DNA from: Microbacterium sp.
Lineage (GTDB): Bacteria > Actinomycetota > Actinomycetes > Actinomycetales > Microbacteriaceae
Length of the DNA stretch: 64,000 nucleotides
Direction: 5' to 3'
Assembly (NCBI RefSeq): GCF_031180975.1
Contig: NZ_JAPSLI010000010.1
Span: 1 to 64,000, forward strand
The position numbers and the translations under genes were made by a program. This document shows, one piece after another, positions 17,670-26,467 of the stretch. Under the pieces are notes generated by a model, which saw nothing but the letters and a program-made list of their open reading frames with translations, ran no database searches and was not told the DNA's origin. Numbering within the stretch: position 1 is the stretch's first letter; each line of letters opens with the position of its first letter.

Positions 17670-18236
17670 TCAGCGGCGTCTGCGCGCCGCGATCGTCATC
17701 AGCGTCGCCGCGGCGGCCAGCAGCAGCACGCCGAGGCCGATCAGCGGCCACGGCGTTCCCGCGTCCTGTGCGGCCGGGTCGGTCGCGGCCGGGCTCGGCT
17801 CGTCGGCGGTGGGCTCGTCGGCGGGCGCGGACGGGCCGTCGGATGCCGTCTCACCCGCCACGGTGAAGTCGTACTCCCCGGACGTCGGGTGGCCATCGCT
17901 GGAGACGACCTGCCACGTCACCCGATAGGAGCCTGCCGGCATGCCCTCCTCGAGCGGGACCGTGACCGTGTCGCCGTCGACGACCGGGTCGCCTGCCGCC
18001 CAGTCGCGGCCCGACTCGTCGGCCACCACGACGGCCGTGCCGTCGGCCTCCTCCTCGACGGCGATGAGCGTGTTCGAGAACGTGAGCACGATCTGCTCGG
18101 GCGCGGCGGCGAGCTGCTCACCGGCGGCGGGAGTGCTCGACACCAGCGCGTCGTGAGCGGATGCCGGAGACGCGGCCGCCAGGACGGCGACGGCCGCCAC
18201 GGTCAGCCCGGCGAGGGCGGTGCGGATTCGGGACAT
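17670..18236 (-). CDS. copC: CopC-domain copper-binding protein with C-terminal membrane anchor
   Basis: 188 residues. A signal peptide ends at ASA, so the mature protein starts HDALVSSTPA, the usual CopC N-terminal copper ligand. The second conserved site SSDGHPTSG is near residue 115. An Asp/Pro/Ala-rich linker (about 130-160) leads to one transmembrane helix and a basic RRRR tail, so it stays attached to the outer face of the membrane. It probably handles Cu in the cell envelope. It follows the membrane protein gene at 18326 by 89 bp and may be cotranscribed. A CopD-type protein is encoded separately at 23.8-25.8 kb. Confidence 0.88.
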   Translation of the reverse strand: MSRIRTALAGLTVAAVAVLAAASPASAHDALVSSTPAAGEQLAAAPEQIVLTFSNTLIAVEEEADGTAVVVADESGRDWAAGDPVVDGDTVTVPLEEGMPAGSYRVTWQVVSSDGHPTSGEYDFTVAGETASDGPSAPADEPTADEPSPAATDPAAQDAGTPWPLIGLGVLLLAAAATLMTIAARRRR

Positions 18237-18325
18237 GGGAAACCTCTCTGAGTGGTGCCGCGGAGCGGCGGTCTGATCTGTGGGCGCGCACGGCGCGATC
18301 GTCGCCCTGTCGGGCGGCGTGGGGA

Positions 18326-18913
18326 TCAGACCGGGAGAGGAGGGCCGCGGTGACGCAGCCGGCCGAGGTGCGGGGCGCGGCGGCGCGGCGCGGGGACGAC
18401 GGCCCACGCCGGGCGGGCCGGCGTGATGCGGGCGGCGGGAACCGGGGCGGTGCAGACGCGCGTCAGCCAGGCGCGGACGACGGATGCCGCGGCGACGAGC
18501 GCCCGCAGAATCCGCTCTCCGCGGTGCAGGGCGGCGACGGTCACGACGGCGGCGACCACGTGCGCGCCCCACATCCCGGCATCCGTCGGCACCAGCCCGT
18601 CGGGTGTCGTCGACAGCGCGACGATCCCGTGCTGATGCGGTGCGAAGCCGCTGCGGGGCGTGATCCCGCCGAGCACGAACAGGGCGTGGAACAGCAGCTG
18701 CGACAGCGCCACCGAGATGCCGAGCCGCACGAGCGACAGCCGCCGCCCCGCGAGCAGCGTGCACACCATGAGCGAGAGCAGCCACGGCACGGCGATGCCG
18801 AGCACTCCCGGCATGGCGCCGTCGACCCACACGTGCGACGCCAGCGCGACGAAGGTCGCGGTCGAGGCGGCGGCGAACCCGCGGAGAAGCGGGGTTCTGC
18901 GGGACGGACGCAC
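18326..18913 (-). CDS. Uncharacterised membrane protein upstream of copC
   Basis: 195 residues from a GTG at 18913, preceded by GGAGGG at short spacing. About four hydrophobic helices can be seen (near residues 12-28, 34-53, 60-85 and 115-135), with His residues (HALF, HQH, HVVAAVV) in or near them. The C-terminal 45 residues are Pro/Arg rich and probably disordered. I do not recognise the family. Its position upstream of copC on the same strand suggests a link with copper handling, which is inference only. The exact start is uncertain. Confidence 0.6.
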   Translation of the reverse strand: MRPSRRTPLLRGFAAASTATFVALASHVWVDGAMPGVLGIAVPWLLSLMVCTLLAGRRLSLVRLGISVALSQLLFHALFVLGGITPRSGFAPHQHGIVALSTTPDGLVPTDAGMWGAHVVAAVVTVAALHRGERILRALVAAASVVRAWLTRVCTAPVPAARITPARPAWAVVPAPRRRAPHLGRLRHRGPPLPV

Positions 18914-18935
18914 CCCTCCATCCTTCCACGCGCGG

Positions 18936-19847
18936 TCAGGCGAGCGGCTCCTGGGTGTCGCGCAGCGCGGCCGGTCGCTCCCGACCCGCCCACACCGCGC
19001 CGGCGCTCGCCAGCACCACCAGGCCGATGCCTGCGACCTCGAGCGCCGACAGCCGCTGCCCGAGCACCAGGAAGCCGGCGACCGCGGCGGTCGCGGGGCC
19101 GAGGCTCATCAGGATGCCGAACACCGCCGGCGCCAGCCGGCGCAGGGCGAGCATCTCCAGTGCGTACGGCACTGTGGAGCTGAGCACGGCGACCACGAGC
19201 CCGAGGGCGACCAACTCCGGCCGCAGCAGCGCCGTCCCGGCATCCGCCACCCCGAAGGGGAGCGAGAGCACGGCGCCGAACGCCATCGCGAGCGCGAGCC
19301 CGCTGAGCCCGGAGAACTCGCGGCCTACGCGCGTCGACGCCAGGATGTAGCCGGCCCAGCTCGCCGCCGCGCCGAGGGCGAACAGCAGTCCGGCGGGGGT
19401 GAGCCGGTCCCAGCCGCCGCCTCCGAGCGCGAGGATGCCGAGCAGCGCGACCCCGGCGCACAGCCAGGCGACCCTGCTGCGGGCGGTGATCACGGCGAGG
19501 GCGAGCGGGCCGAGGAACTCGATCGTCACCGCGACCCCGAGGGCGAGTTCGCTCAGCGCCAGGTAGAACATCGCGTTCATCACGGCGAGCACCCCGCCGA
19601 GCAGCAGCGCCGAGCGCCACGCCGCGGCGGAGTGCCCGCGCAGCGAGGGTCGGGCGACCACCAGCAGGATGAGCGTCGAGAACACCAGCCGCAGCATGAC
19701 CATGCCGAGCGGGCCGACCTCGTCGAACAGCAGCACGGCGACCGCCGCTCCGACCTCGCCGCAGGCGAGACCGAGTCCTACCAGGGCGGCGGCGAGCGCA
19801 CCCCCGCGCGACTCGGTCGCCCGGGTGAGAGCAGGTCGCGGGCTCAC
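18936..19847 (-). CDS. EamA-family (DMT) transporter, RhtA-like exporter
   Basis: 303 residues with ten predicted transmembrane helices arranged as two EamA repeats, as in the drug/metabolite transporter superfamily. RhtA-type members export amino acids such as threonine and homoserine, but the substrate here cannot be read from sequence. The GTG at 19847 shares GTGA with the stop of the upstream serine-hydrolase-like gene, so the two are translationally coupled. The gene ends 22 bp before the start of the copC-linked membrane protein gene on the same strand. Confidence 0.85.
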   Translation of the reverse strand: MSPRPALTRATESRGGALAAALVGLGLACGEVGAAVAVLLFDEVGPLGMVMLRLVFSTLILLVVARPSLRGHSAAAWRSALLLGGVLAVMNAMFYLALSELALGVAVTIEFLGPLALAVITARSRVAWLCAGVALLGILALGGGGWDRLTPAGLLFALGAAASWAGYILASTRVGREFSGLSGLALAMAFGAVLSLPFGVADAGTALLRPELVALGLVVAVLSSTVPYALEMLALRRLAPAVFGILMSLGPATAAVAGFLVLGQRLSALEVAGIGLVVLASAGAVWAGRERPAALRDTQEPLA

Positions 19848-21130
19848 TCTGCGGAGGGAACCGGGCAGATGGCCGCGTTGAGGATCGACTGCTGGTACTG
19901 CTCGGCGGTGAACGGCAGACCGAACTCGGGCGCGGTCGCGCCCTTCGCGGCCGGGGCCTTCGACGCGATGGCCGCGAGCTCCCAGGCCAGGTACGCCGCG
20001 ATGGTCCCGCCCACCGACGAGTTGTTCAGGGTGACGGCGACAGTGAACCCGGTCGCGGGGTCGGAGTACGCGGCGGTGCCGTAGCCCGGAGTCCAACCGT
20101 GCTGCCCCACGAGGGAGCCGACGAGGTAGGCACCGCCGGTGGCCTGGTACCAGGACGGGGCCTTCGCCGAGGCTGGCAGCGGGTTGCCGAACCGCGCGGG
20201 CTCGGCATCCTTCTCGCGCAGCGCCTGACGGGCCTCCGCCTGGGCGTAGCGGCCGAGGTCGGTGATCGTGGAGACGACACCGGAGTCGGTGAAGCCGGTG
20301 CTGGAGGACATCTCGGTGATGTCGATCGGAGCGGCGCAGTCGTAACCGCCGTCGATCGTGGGCAGGTACCGGCCCTTCAGCGCCGGGGCGGGCTGAGGAG
20401 CGGCGGCCTCCGGCCCGGGCAGCGAGGTCGAGGTCAGCTCGAGCGGCTGCGTCACGTACCGCTCGATCAGCTGTGAGGCGCTCATGCCCGAGGCGCGTTC
20501 CAGGGCGAGGCCGAGCATGATGTATCCGGCGTCGGAGTCACGATAGGCGATATGTGCGGGTCCGCGCTGCTGCCCCAGCCCGAAGCTGGCGAGCTGCAGG
20601 GGCACCCATTCCCGCTCGGGGGTGTTCAGCCAGTACGGCTTCACGGCGGCCTCGGATGAACCGGCGCCGCTGGTGCCGTTGCACAGGTCGAGGAGCGTGA
20701 TGTCGGCCATGTCCGCGACGCCGGAGACGTACTTCGGCACAGGGGCGTCCAGCTCGATCTTGCCGTCGTCGACCATGCCGTACAGGACGTCGCAGGTCAT
20801 CAGGCGCGTCACGTCGGCGATGCGGAACGACATCTCCGGCGTCACCTTCGCGTCGTCACCCGCCCCCTGCGTGCCGAGGCCGGTGACCCAGCTGCCGCTC
20901 CACGGGACCCACACCCCCACGATCGCGCCGGAGGCGCCGGAGGCCGCCATCGCGCGCTCCACCGCCGCCTGCATCTGCGAGACGACATCCTCGGGGAGAT
21001 CGCCCTCGACCTGTTCCGGCGGGGTGTAGCTGAACGACTGGTCCGACGCTGAGCAGCCGGTCAGAGCCAGGGCGAGGACCGCGACGGCCCCCGCGACAGC
21101 GCGCAGGCGGCGCGACGAACGAAGCGGCAT
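19844..21130 (-). CDS. Serine-hydrolase (beta-lactamase/DD-peptidase fold) lipoprotein with altered active site
   Basis: 428 residues. The lipobox ALTGC (Cys26) predicts a lipoprotein. The fold of class C beta-lactamase-like hydrolases is recognisable from FRIADVTRLM through the GYIMLGLALERASG helix to GQHGWTPGYG. In active members the first motif is SxxK; here those two positions are Asp106 and Arg109. The usual YSN is YRD. Hydrolase activity is therefore doubtful, and a binding or regulatory role is more likely. The ATG at 21130 follows GGGGGAG. It is coupled to the EamA transporter downstream. Confidence 0.85.
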   Translation of the reverse strand: MPLRSSRRLRAVAGAVAVLALALTGCSASDQSFSYTPPEQVEGDLPEDVVSQMQAAVERAMAASGASGAIVGVWVPWSGSWVTGLGTQGAGDDAKVTPEMSFRIADVTRLMTCDVLYGMVDDGKIELDAPVPKYVSGVADMADITLLDLCNGTSGAGSSEAAVKPYWLNTPEREWVPLQLASFGLGQQRGPAHIAYRDSDAGYIMLGLALERASGMSASQLIERYVTQPLELTSTSLPGPEAAAPQPAPALKGRYLPTIDGGYDCAAPIDITEMSSSTGFTDSGVVSTITDLGRYAQAEARQALREKDAEPARFGNPLPASAKAPSWYQATGGAYLVGSLVGQHGWTPGYGTAAYSDPATGFTVAVTLNNSSVGGTIAAYLAWELAAIASKAPAAKGATAPEFGLPFTAEQYQQSILNAAICPVPSAE

Positions 21131-21199
21131 GAATCGACTCCCCCGGGAGATGGACTCTCCGAGTCTAGAACGCGGATGCTGGGAGGCCGCCCGCCGCAC

Positions 21200-22603
21200 T
21201 CAGCGTTCGACCGCCTGCGCCTGCCTGGCCTCCCACGCCTCGCGCATGAACCGCCGCACGTCCTCGTCCACACGGATGTCGCTCGGCCGCAGCGGACGGG
21301 TGAGGTACAGCCCGTCCAGCGAGGTCAGGCGTGACAGTGCCACGTAGGTCTGCCCCGGTGCGAACGCGCCGGACCCCAGATCGATGACCGCCCGGTCGTA
21401 CGTCTTCCCCTGCGACTTGTGGATGGTGACCGCCCAGGCCAGGCGCAGCGGGAACTGCGTGAACTCGGCGACCACCTCGCGGGAGAGCGTCTTGGTGCCG
21501 GGATTGTAGGCGTAGCGGAACCGCTCCCAGACGGCGGGTTCGACGTCGAACTCGTCGCCGTCGACTTCGACCCGGACGGTGCCGCCCAGGATGCGGGTCA
21601 CGGTGCCGATGGACCCGTTGACCCAGCGCGGCGGCTCACCCGACATGGAGGTGTCGTTGCGCAGGAACATCACCTGGGCTCCCACCTTGAGCTTCAGCTC
21701 CAGGTCGGCGGGGTGGTTCGCCTCGCCGCGGCCGAAGTCGCCCGACACCTCCGCGTGCGCGGTCTGCTCACGTCCTGGCAGCGCAGCGAGGTGGCGCCGG
21801 TTGATCGCGGTGACGATGTCGTTGCGGGTCGCGAGCGTGATGATCGGCGTCTCGCCCGGCTCCGGCTCGGGCGGCGTGCGGGCGCCCTGCGCATTGAGGA
21901 TGCCGGCGATCTCGGCGGTCACGCGACCGTAGCGCACCGCGTTCAGCATGGCCTTGAAGCCGTCGTCGGACTGCCGGTGGATGTTCACCAGCTCGCGCAC
22001 GTGCAGCCTGGCGCGCGTGTCGACCTCGAACAGCCCGTCCTGCGTCCCTGAGCCTGTCTGGGGCCCTGAGCCTGTCGAAGGGCCCGCCCACACCTTGGCG
22101 TCGAAGAACCAGAACGACCGGTAGTGGTCCTGGACGTAGCGCAGCTCCTCGCCGCGGGGAGGAACAGGTGCGAGTTGGTAGGGGTCGCCGAACATCACGA
22201 TCTGCACGCCGCCGAACGGCTCGCCACGACGCCCGCGCGCCTGTCGCAGTGAGCGGTCGATGGCGTCCATGAGATCCGCGTTGACCATCGAGATCTCGTC
22301 GATGACGAGCGTCTCGATCGCGTTGAGGATGCGCCGGGTGGCATCCGACTGCTCGATCTCGCCCTCGGCGATGAGCCCGATCGGCAGCCGGAACAGCGAG
22401 TGGATCGTCTGCCCCTCGACGTTCAGCGCCGCGACACCGGTCGGTGCGCAGATCGCGATCTGCTTCTTTGTGTTCCACGCGAAGTGCTGCAGCAGCGTGG
22501 ACTTGCCCGTGCCCGCACGACCGGTGATGAAGACGTGTTCGTCGGTCTCCTCGATGAGGCGGAACAGCTCGAGCTGCTCGGCGGAGAGAGGAGGGGCGGA
22601 CAC
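21200..22603 (-). CDS. PIF1-like / AAA superfamily-1 DNA helicase
   Basis: 467 residues. Walker A GRAGTGKST lies at 28-36, Walker B LVIDEISM follows, then the GDPYQLAPVP motif III. The C-terminal motifs are WAVTIHKSQGKTYDRAVIDL and YVALSRLTSLDGLYLTRPL, typical of PIF1/RecD-like helicases. It is expected to unwind DNA during repair or replication. The GTG at 22603 lies 6 nt after TAGCAT, fitting a leaderless transcript. A 37-bp insertion made of two copies of a dispersed repeat is translated in frame between the ATPase motifs and the C-terminal half (peptide PSTGSGPQTGSGTQDG), probably as a surface loop. Confidence 0.92.
   Translation of the reverse strand: MSAPPLSAEQLELFRLIEETDEHVFITGRAGTGKSTLLQHFAWNTKKQIAICAPTGVAALNVEGQTIHSLFRLPIGLIAEGEIEQSDATRRILNAIETLVIDEISMVNADLMDAIDRSLRQARGRRGEPFGGVQIVMFGDPYQLAPVPPRGEELRYVQDHYRSFWFFDAKVWAGPSTGSGPQTGSGTQDGLFEVDTRARLHVRELVNIHRQSDDGFKAMLNAVRYGRVTAEIAGILNAQGARTPPEPEPGETPIITLATRNDIVTAINRRHLAALPGREQTAHAEVSGDFGRGEANHPADLELKLKVGAQVMFLRNDTSMSGEPPRWVNGSIGTVTRILGGTVRVEVDGDEFDVEPAVWERFRYAYNPGTKTLSREVVAEFTQFPLRLAWAVTIHKSQGKTYDRAVIDLGSGAFAPGQTYVALSRLTSLDGLYLTRPLRPSDIRVDEDVRRFMREAWEARQAQAVER
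22046..22082. repeat. Two tandem copies of a CCCTGAGCCTGTC-type dispersed repeat inside the helicase gene
   Basis: CCCTGAGCCTGTCTGGGG (22046-22063) is followed directly by CCCTGAGCCTGTCGAAGGG (22064-22082). The second matches a short palindrome-like word common between genes in many bacteria. Here it is inside a reading frame and keeps it open. Confidence 0.8.
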
Positions 22604-22609
22604 GCAACC

Positions 22610-22615
22610 ATGCTA
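22610..22615 (-). promoter_or_regulatory. -10 box, leaderless promoter of the helicase gene
   Basis: TAGCAT on the minus strand, 6 nt before the GTG at 22603. No ribosome-binding site is present. The mirror-image arrangement for the divergent gene is at 22671. Confidence 0.5.
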
Positions 22616-22670
22616 ATTCTCCGCGCCGGGAACGAGGTCGCCGCACGGCGACGTCCCAGCCCGGCATCCC

Positions 22671-22676
22671 TAGACT
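22671..22676 (+). promoter_or_regulatory. -10 box, leaderless promoter of the gene at 22683
   Basis: TAGACT on the plus strand, 6 nt before the ATG at 22683, with no ribosome-binding site between them. Confidence 0.55.
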
Positions 22677-22682
22677 GGCGCC

Positions 22683-23750
22683 ATGACTCAGGGGCGGACG
22701 AGGCAGCGCCGGCGCGCGCGCCTCAGCACCGACCTCACCCTCCTCGGCATCGTCGGCGTGCTGCTCGTGGCCGCCATCGTCGCCGGCGGGCTGTCGCTGT
22801 ACCGCGAGTTCTACGGGCCGTCCGCGTTCGTGGAGCGCTACCTGGAGATGCTCTCCACCGGACGCGCCGCGGACGCACTGCGCGTGCCCGGCGTCTCGGT
22901 CGATCGCTCCCTGCTCGACGATGCGGGGATCCACCCGACGGCATCCGAGGCGCTGCTGCGGTCGGCGGCGCTCGCGCCGCTCTCGAACGTGCGGGTGATC
23001 GACGAGACCGACCACGACGGCACCTTCATGGTGTCCGTCGAGTACGACGCCGGATCGGTCCACGGCCGGAGCCGCTTCACGGTGGTGCAGGACGGGTGGG
23101 TCGGGGTCACCCCCAACTGGCGCTTCCAGCGCAGCCCGCTCGCCGAGGTGGAGTTGACCGTGCTCGGCGCCGACCAGTTCTCGGTGAACGGGTTCGAGAT
23201 CGACCGCCGCCAGGTGTCGGCCGACGGCGTCGACGCCGATCCGCTCGACCCGCTGCACCTGCTCGTCTTCACCCCGGGCGTCTACTCGATCGCGGTGGAC
23301 ACCCCCATCGCCACCAGCAGCGGAGTCCGGGTCCTCGCGGACACGCCTTTGGCCCGTACCCCGGTGAACGTGCAGGCGACCGCGACCGACCGGTTCACCG
23401 AGGTGGTGCAGCAGCGCGTGGAGGAGTTCCTCGAGGCGTGCGCCACGCAGGAGGTGCTGCAGCCGACCGCGTGCCCGTTCGGGCTGGAGGTGCGCAACCG
23501 GATCGCGTCCGTGCCGCATTGGTCGATCGCGAAGCATCCGGTCGTGACCGTCGTCCCCGACGGCGCGCACTGGGCGATCCCGCCGACCGAGGCGGTCGCG
23601 CACATCGAGGTCGAGATCCAGTCGCTGTTCGACGGGTCGATCGAGAAGGTCTCCGAGGACGTGCCGTTCCAGGTGGACGGCACGATCACGATCCTGCCCG
23701 ACGGCTCGGCATCGATCAGGGTCGGCTCACCCGACATCGACACGCGCTGA
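22683..23750 (+). CDS. Uncharacterised membrane-anchored extracytoplasmic protein
   Basis: 355 residues. A basic N-terminus (RTRQRRRAR) is followed by one transmembrane helix (about 18-40) without a cleavage site, so the rest should be outside the cell. The outer part is rich in beta-strand-like segments (VRVIDETDHDGTFMVSVEY, TVLGADQFSVNGFEIDRRQV) and contains two Cys residues in EACATQEVLQPTACPFG that could form a disulfide. I recognise no domain. It stands alone, divergent from the helicase gene and convergent with the CopD/CtaG gene. Function unknown; an envelope role is inferred from topology. Confidence 0.75.
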   Translation: MTQGRTRQRRRARLSTDLTLLGIVGVLLVAAIVAGGLSLYREFYGPSAFVERYLEMLSTGRAADALRVPGVSVDRSLLDDAGIHPTASEALLRSAALAPLSNVRVIDETDHDGTFMVSVEYDAGSVHGRSRFTVVQDGWVGVTPNWRFQRSPLAEVELTVLGADQFSVNGFEIDRRQVSADGVDADPLDPLHLLVFTPGVYSIAVDTPIATSSGVRVLADTPLARTPVNVQATATDRFTEVVQQRVEEFLEACATQEVLQPTACPFGLEVRNRIASVPHWSIAKHPVVTVVPDGAHWAIPPTEAVAHIEVEIQSLFDGSIEKVSEDVPFQVDGTITILPDGSASIRVGSPDIDTR

Positions 23751-23775
23751 GCCCAGGCACCCGCTGAGTCGGGGT

Positions 23776-25785
23776 TCAGCGCCCGGTGCGCGCCTCACGC
23801 TCGGCCCGGCGTCGGTCGCGGTCGGCGAGGTCGGCGAGGCGGGCGTTGTACTCGTCCAGCTCGGCGTCGCCGGTGCGGTCGGCGTGCCGGTCACGGCGGC
23901 GCTGCAGCCTGGCATCCGATCGCGACCACTGGATGGCGACGGTGATCGCGAGGATCAGGGTCGGGATCTCGCCGATCGACCAGGCGATGCCGCCGCCGAT
24001 GTACTGGTCCTCCATCGGGGTCGGGCCCCAGGTGCGGCCCATCGAGCCGAACCACTCCGCGACGATCAGCCCTTCCTGCATCATCATCGCGATGCCGAAG
24101 AAGGCGTGCATGGCCATCACCGCGATGAGCGTGATCAGGCGCCCGGCGTGCGGCAGGCGGTAGGGCACCGGGTCCGCGCCGATGAGGCTCATCACGAACA
24201 GGTAGCCGGAGAGCAGGAAGTGGATCACCATCCACTCGTGGCCGAGGTGGTCGTACATCGCCCACCGCACCAGGTCGGTGAAGTAGAACGCCCACAGCGA
24301 CCCGATGAACACCGCCGCGGCGACAAACGGATGCGTGACGACCCGTGCGAACGGCGAGTGCACCGCCCACATGATCCACTCCCGTCCGCCGCGCGTGCCG
24401 TCGTCGCGCTTGTCCACCGCCCGCAGGGCGAGGGTGATGGGCGCCGCGCTGACGAGCAGCAGGGGGATCGCCATGCTCAGCATCATGTGGCCGAGCATGT
24501 GGATGCTGAACAGGTACTCCTGGTACGCGTTGATCGGCCCGCAGGTGACCCACAGCAGCATCAGCATGCCGAGCACCCAGAAGATCGTGCGCTGCACGGG
24601 CCAGCCGTCGCCGCGGCGGCGCAACCGCTGCACGCCGGCGAGGTACAGGAACAGACCGAACCCTACGGCGACCAGCCAGAGCACGTCGATGTCGAAAGCG
24701 GTGAACCACCGGTCCAGGGTCATCTCGGGCGGCACGGGCGACCGGGTCAGCCGCTCCGCGGGGGTCTGCACCGCCGGCGCCTCCTCGCCCACGGGCGGGG
24801 GCGTCCTGGCGAGGGCGGCAGCCGCGCCCGACGCCACGCCCATGAGCACCAGCTCGCCGAGGATCAGCGTCCAGAATGACCGGGCGGCACGGTCCCCGCC
24901 GAGATGCGGGATCAGGCGGCGGCGGTACCAGGCGCCGAACAGGCCGAGGCCGACGAGGGCGACCGCCTTCGCGAGGACGATGAGGCCGTACGGCCCGAAC
25001 AGCTCGCTCCAGCTGCCCAGTGCGACCACGGTGCGGGCGACGCCGGAGACGGCGACGACGACGAAGGCGGCCAGGGCGAGCGAGGAGTACCGGGCGACGA
25101 GCCGTGGCAGGTCGACGCCGTCGGCATCCGTGCTGCGCGACGCGGGCCCGCGCAGCAGAACCAGCAGCAGGACGCCGCCGACCCAGACGGCGGCGCCGAT
25201 GGTGTGCAGCAGGATGGCATTCACCGCGACGGTGTGGCCGGCGAGATCGCCGGAGTGGCCCTGGGTGGCCATGGGGATGAAGGATGCAGCGGCCAGCAGT
25301 GCGGTGAGCAGCGTGCCGGTCCAGCTACGCCAGCCGAACGCGAGGACGGTGATCGCGGCCCCCATCAGCGTGGTGATCAGCCAAGCCTGGCCGAGCGGCA
25401 ACTCCAGCAGGAAGCGGCCGAACTGCTCACCGAAGTCCCGGTCGGCGGTGAGCTTCGGGTTGAAGGCCGCCATGAAGCTGAGGAACGCCGTGAGCCCGGA
25501 GCCGACGGTGAACACCGCCGCTCCGACCGAGGCGGTGTCGACCGCGAGGTCGAAGGGGCGCGTGCCGCTGCGCAGTCCGAACAGGGCGAGCACGAGCGAG
25601 CCGAGCATGGCGGCGGCACCCAGGTTCGCGAGCAGCTTCGCGATCGGCAGACCCCACATCACCAGCGGGCCGGGATCGAGGAGCTTGGGCGGCTCCGCGC
25701 CGCCGCCGAACGCGAGCGCGACGACGACCGCCGCCACGGCGGCGGCGACGAGCACGCCGAGCCCGGCGAGGCGGTAGGAGGTCAC
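23776..25785 (-). CDS. Fused CopD-type / CtaG-type membrane protein (copper resistance and cytochrome oxidase assembly)
   Basis: 669 residues with about 15 transmembrane helices. The N-terminal half matches the CopD domain (helices between about 45 and 330, with TQGHSGDLAGHTVAVNAILLH-type His pairs, kept here as GHSGDLAGH). The C-terminal half is a caa3-type CtaG domain (FSIHMLGHMMLS, HFLLSGYLF, MAMHAFFGIAMMMQEG). A charged tail follows. Both domains move copper, the second for cytochrome c oxidase assembly. The GTG at 25785 is 6 nt after TAGGCT, fitting a leaderless transcript. Such fusions are common in actinobacteria. Confidence 0.9.
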   Translation of the reverse strand: MTSYRLAGLGVLVAAAVAAVVVALAFGGGAEPPKLLDPGPLVMWGLPIAKLLANLGAAAMLGSLVLALFGLRSGTRPFDLAVDTASVGAAVFTVGSGLTAFLSFMAAFNPKLTADRDFGEQFGRFLLELPLGQAWLITTLMGAAITVLAFGWRSWTGTLLTALLAAASFIPMATQGHSGDLAGHTVAVNAILLHTIGAAVWVGGVLLLVLLRGPASRSTDADGVDLPRLVARYSSLALAAFVVVAVSGVARTVVALGSWSELFGPYGLIVLAKAVALVGLGLFGAWYRRRLIPHLGGDRAARSFWTLILGELVLMGVASGAAAALARTPPPVGEEAPAVQTPAERLTRSPVPPEMTLDRWFTAFDIDVLWLVAVGFGLFLYLAGVQRLRRRGDGWPVQRTIFWVLGMLMLLWVTCGPINAYQEYLFSIHMLGHMMLSMAIPLLLVSAAPITLALRAVDKRDDGTRGGREWIMWAVHSPFARVVTHPFVAAAVFIGSLWAFYFTDLVRWAMYDHLGHEWMVIHFLLSGYLFVMSLIGADPVPYRLPHAGRLITLIAVMAMHAFFGIAMMMQEGLIVAEWFGSMGRTWGPTPMEDQYIGGGIAWSIGEIPTLILAITVAIQWSRSDARLQRRRDRHADRTGDAELDEYNARLADLADRDRRRAEREARTGR

Positions 25786-25791
25786 CGTTCC

Positions 25792-25797
25792 AGCCTA
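25792..25797 (-). promoter_or_regulatory. -10 box, leaderless promoter of the CopD/CtaG gene
   Basis: TAGGCT on the minus strand, 6 nt before the GTG at 25785. Confidence 0.5.
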
Positions 25798-25835
25798 GGC
25801 GTCCGCGGTGGACTGTCGCGCTGGCCCGGGTTGCA

Positions 25836-25868
25836 CGAAGGCCGCCCCCTGCGCGGGGACGGCCTTCG
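25836..25868 (-). terminator. Hairpin terminator after the HU gene
   Basis: A 9-bp outer stem (CGAAGGCCG / CGGCCTTCG) with an inner CCCC/GGGG pairing lies 9 bp after the HU stop codon. Confidence 0.75.
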
Positions 25869-25877
25869 AACGCTGTC

Positions 25878-26165
25878 TTACTTGACGGCGGCCTTGAGCT
25901 TGGAGCCGGCGGTCACCTTGACGCGCTTGCCGGCCGGGATCTTGATCTCGGCGCCGGTCTGCGGGTTGCGGCCGGTGCGAGCGGCGGTCTCGACCTGCTC
26001 GAACGAGATCCAGCCGGGGATCGAGACCTTGCTGCCCTTGGCGACGGCGTCGGAGACGGTGCCGAAGAGCGAGTCGAGAACGCGCGAGACGGTGGCCTGG
26101 CTCTCGCCGGTGGCGGAAGCGATGCTCGCGACGAGCTCGGTCTTGGTGATGGACTTGTCAGCCAT
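25878..26165 (-). CDS. HU-family nucleoid DNA-binding protein
   Basis: 95 residues, the normal length for HU. The N-terminal dimerisation helices (MADKSITKTELVASIASATG) are followed by the DNA-binding arm region with GRNPQTGAEIKIPAGKRV, the family signature. It bends and compacts DNA. The ATG at 26165 has GGAGGATG upstream; a longer in-frame extension to 26276 lacks this and is rejected. The 302 bp between its start and the next gene end at 26468 hold its promoter region (relatively AT-rich, 26230-26340) and a palindromic repeat. Confidence 0.95.
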   Translation of the reverse strand: MADKSITKTELVASIASATGESQATVSRVLDSLFGTVSDAVAKGSKVSIPGWISFEQVETAARTGRNPQTGAEIKIPAGKRVKVTAGSKLKAAVK

Positions 26166-26377
26166 GTCATCCTCCAGCGACGAAGGGTCCGTCGCATCAT
26201 GTTGGGTTCGGGAGTGCTCCCGTTGGTCGATCGACCGGGACGAATGTATCAACACGCACATGTGTTTCCGCGTCATTTCGCGGGTTTCCGGTCAATTTCG
26301 TGGCGTGTCGCGCCACTTTCGTCACATCTGCCCCAGAAGCGGGGCTGGACCGGGCCGGCGGCTGTCGCGCGTTGAGG

Positions 26378-26441
26378 AGGAGATCACCCGATTCGAAGGA
26401 CCGGATGCCGGGACTCGGGCCTTCATTCCGGTCGATCTCCT
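26378..26441. repeat. 64-bp palindromic element, copy A, downstream of the DUF559 gene
   Basis: The ends AGGAGATC (26378-26385) and GATCTCCT (26434-26441) are perfect inverted repeats, and GAAGG/CCTTC pair inside. It is about 80 per cent identical by eye to the element at 27398-27461 in the same orientation. Both lie just outside the DUF559 gene. Confidence 0.75.
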
Positions 26442-26467
26442 GCAGGTCGGTGCCACCCGCGTCGGCG

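Noticed and set aside
22683..23750. Lipoprotein
   Set aside because: There is no Cys after the hydrophobic N-terminal segment, so it is an uncleaved membrane anchor.
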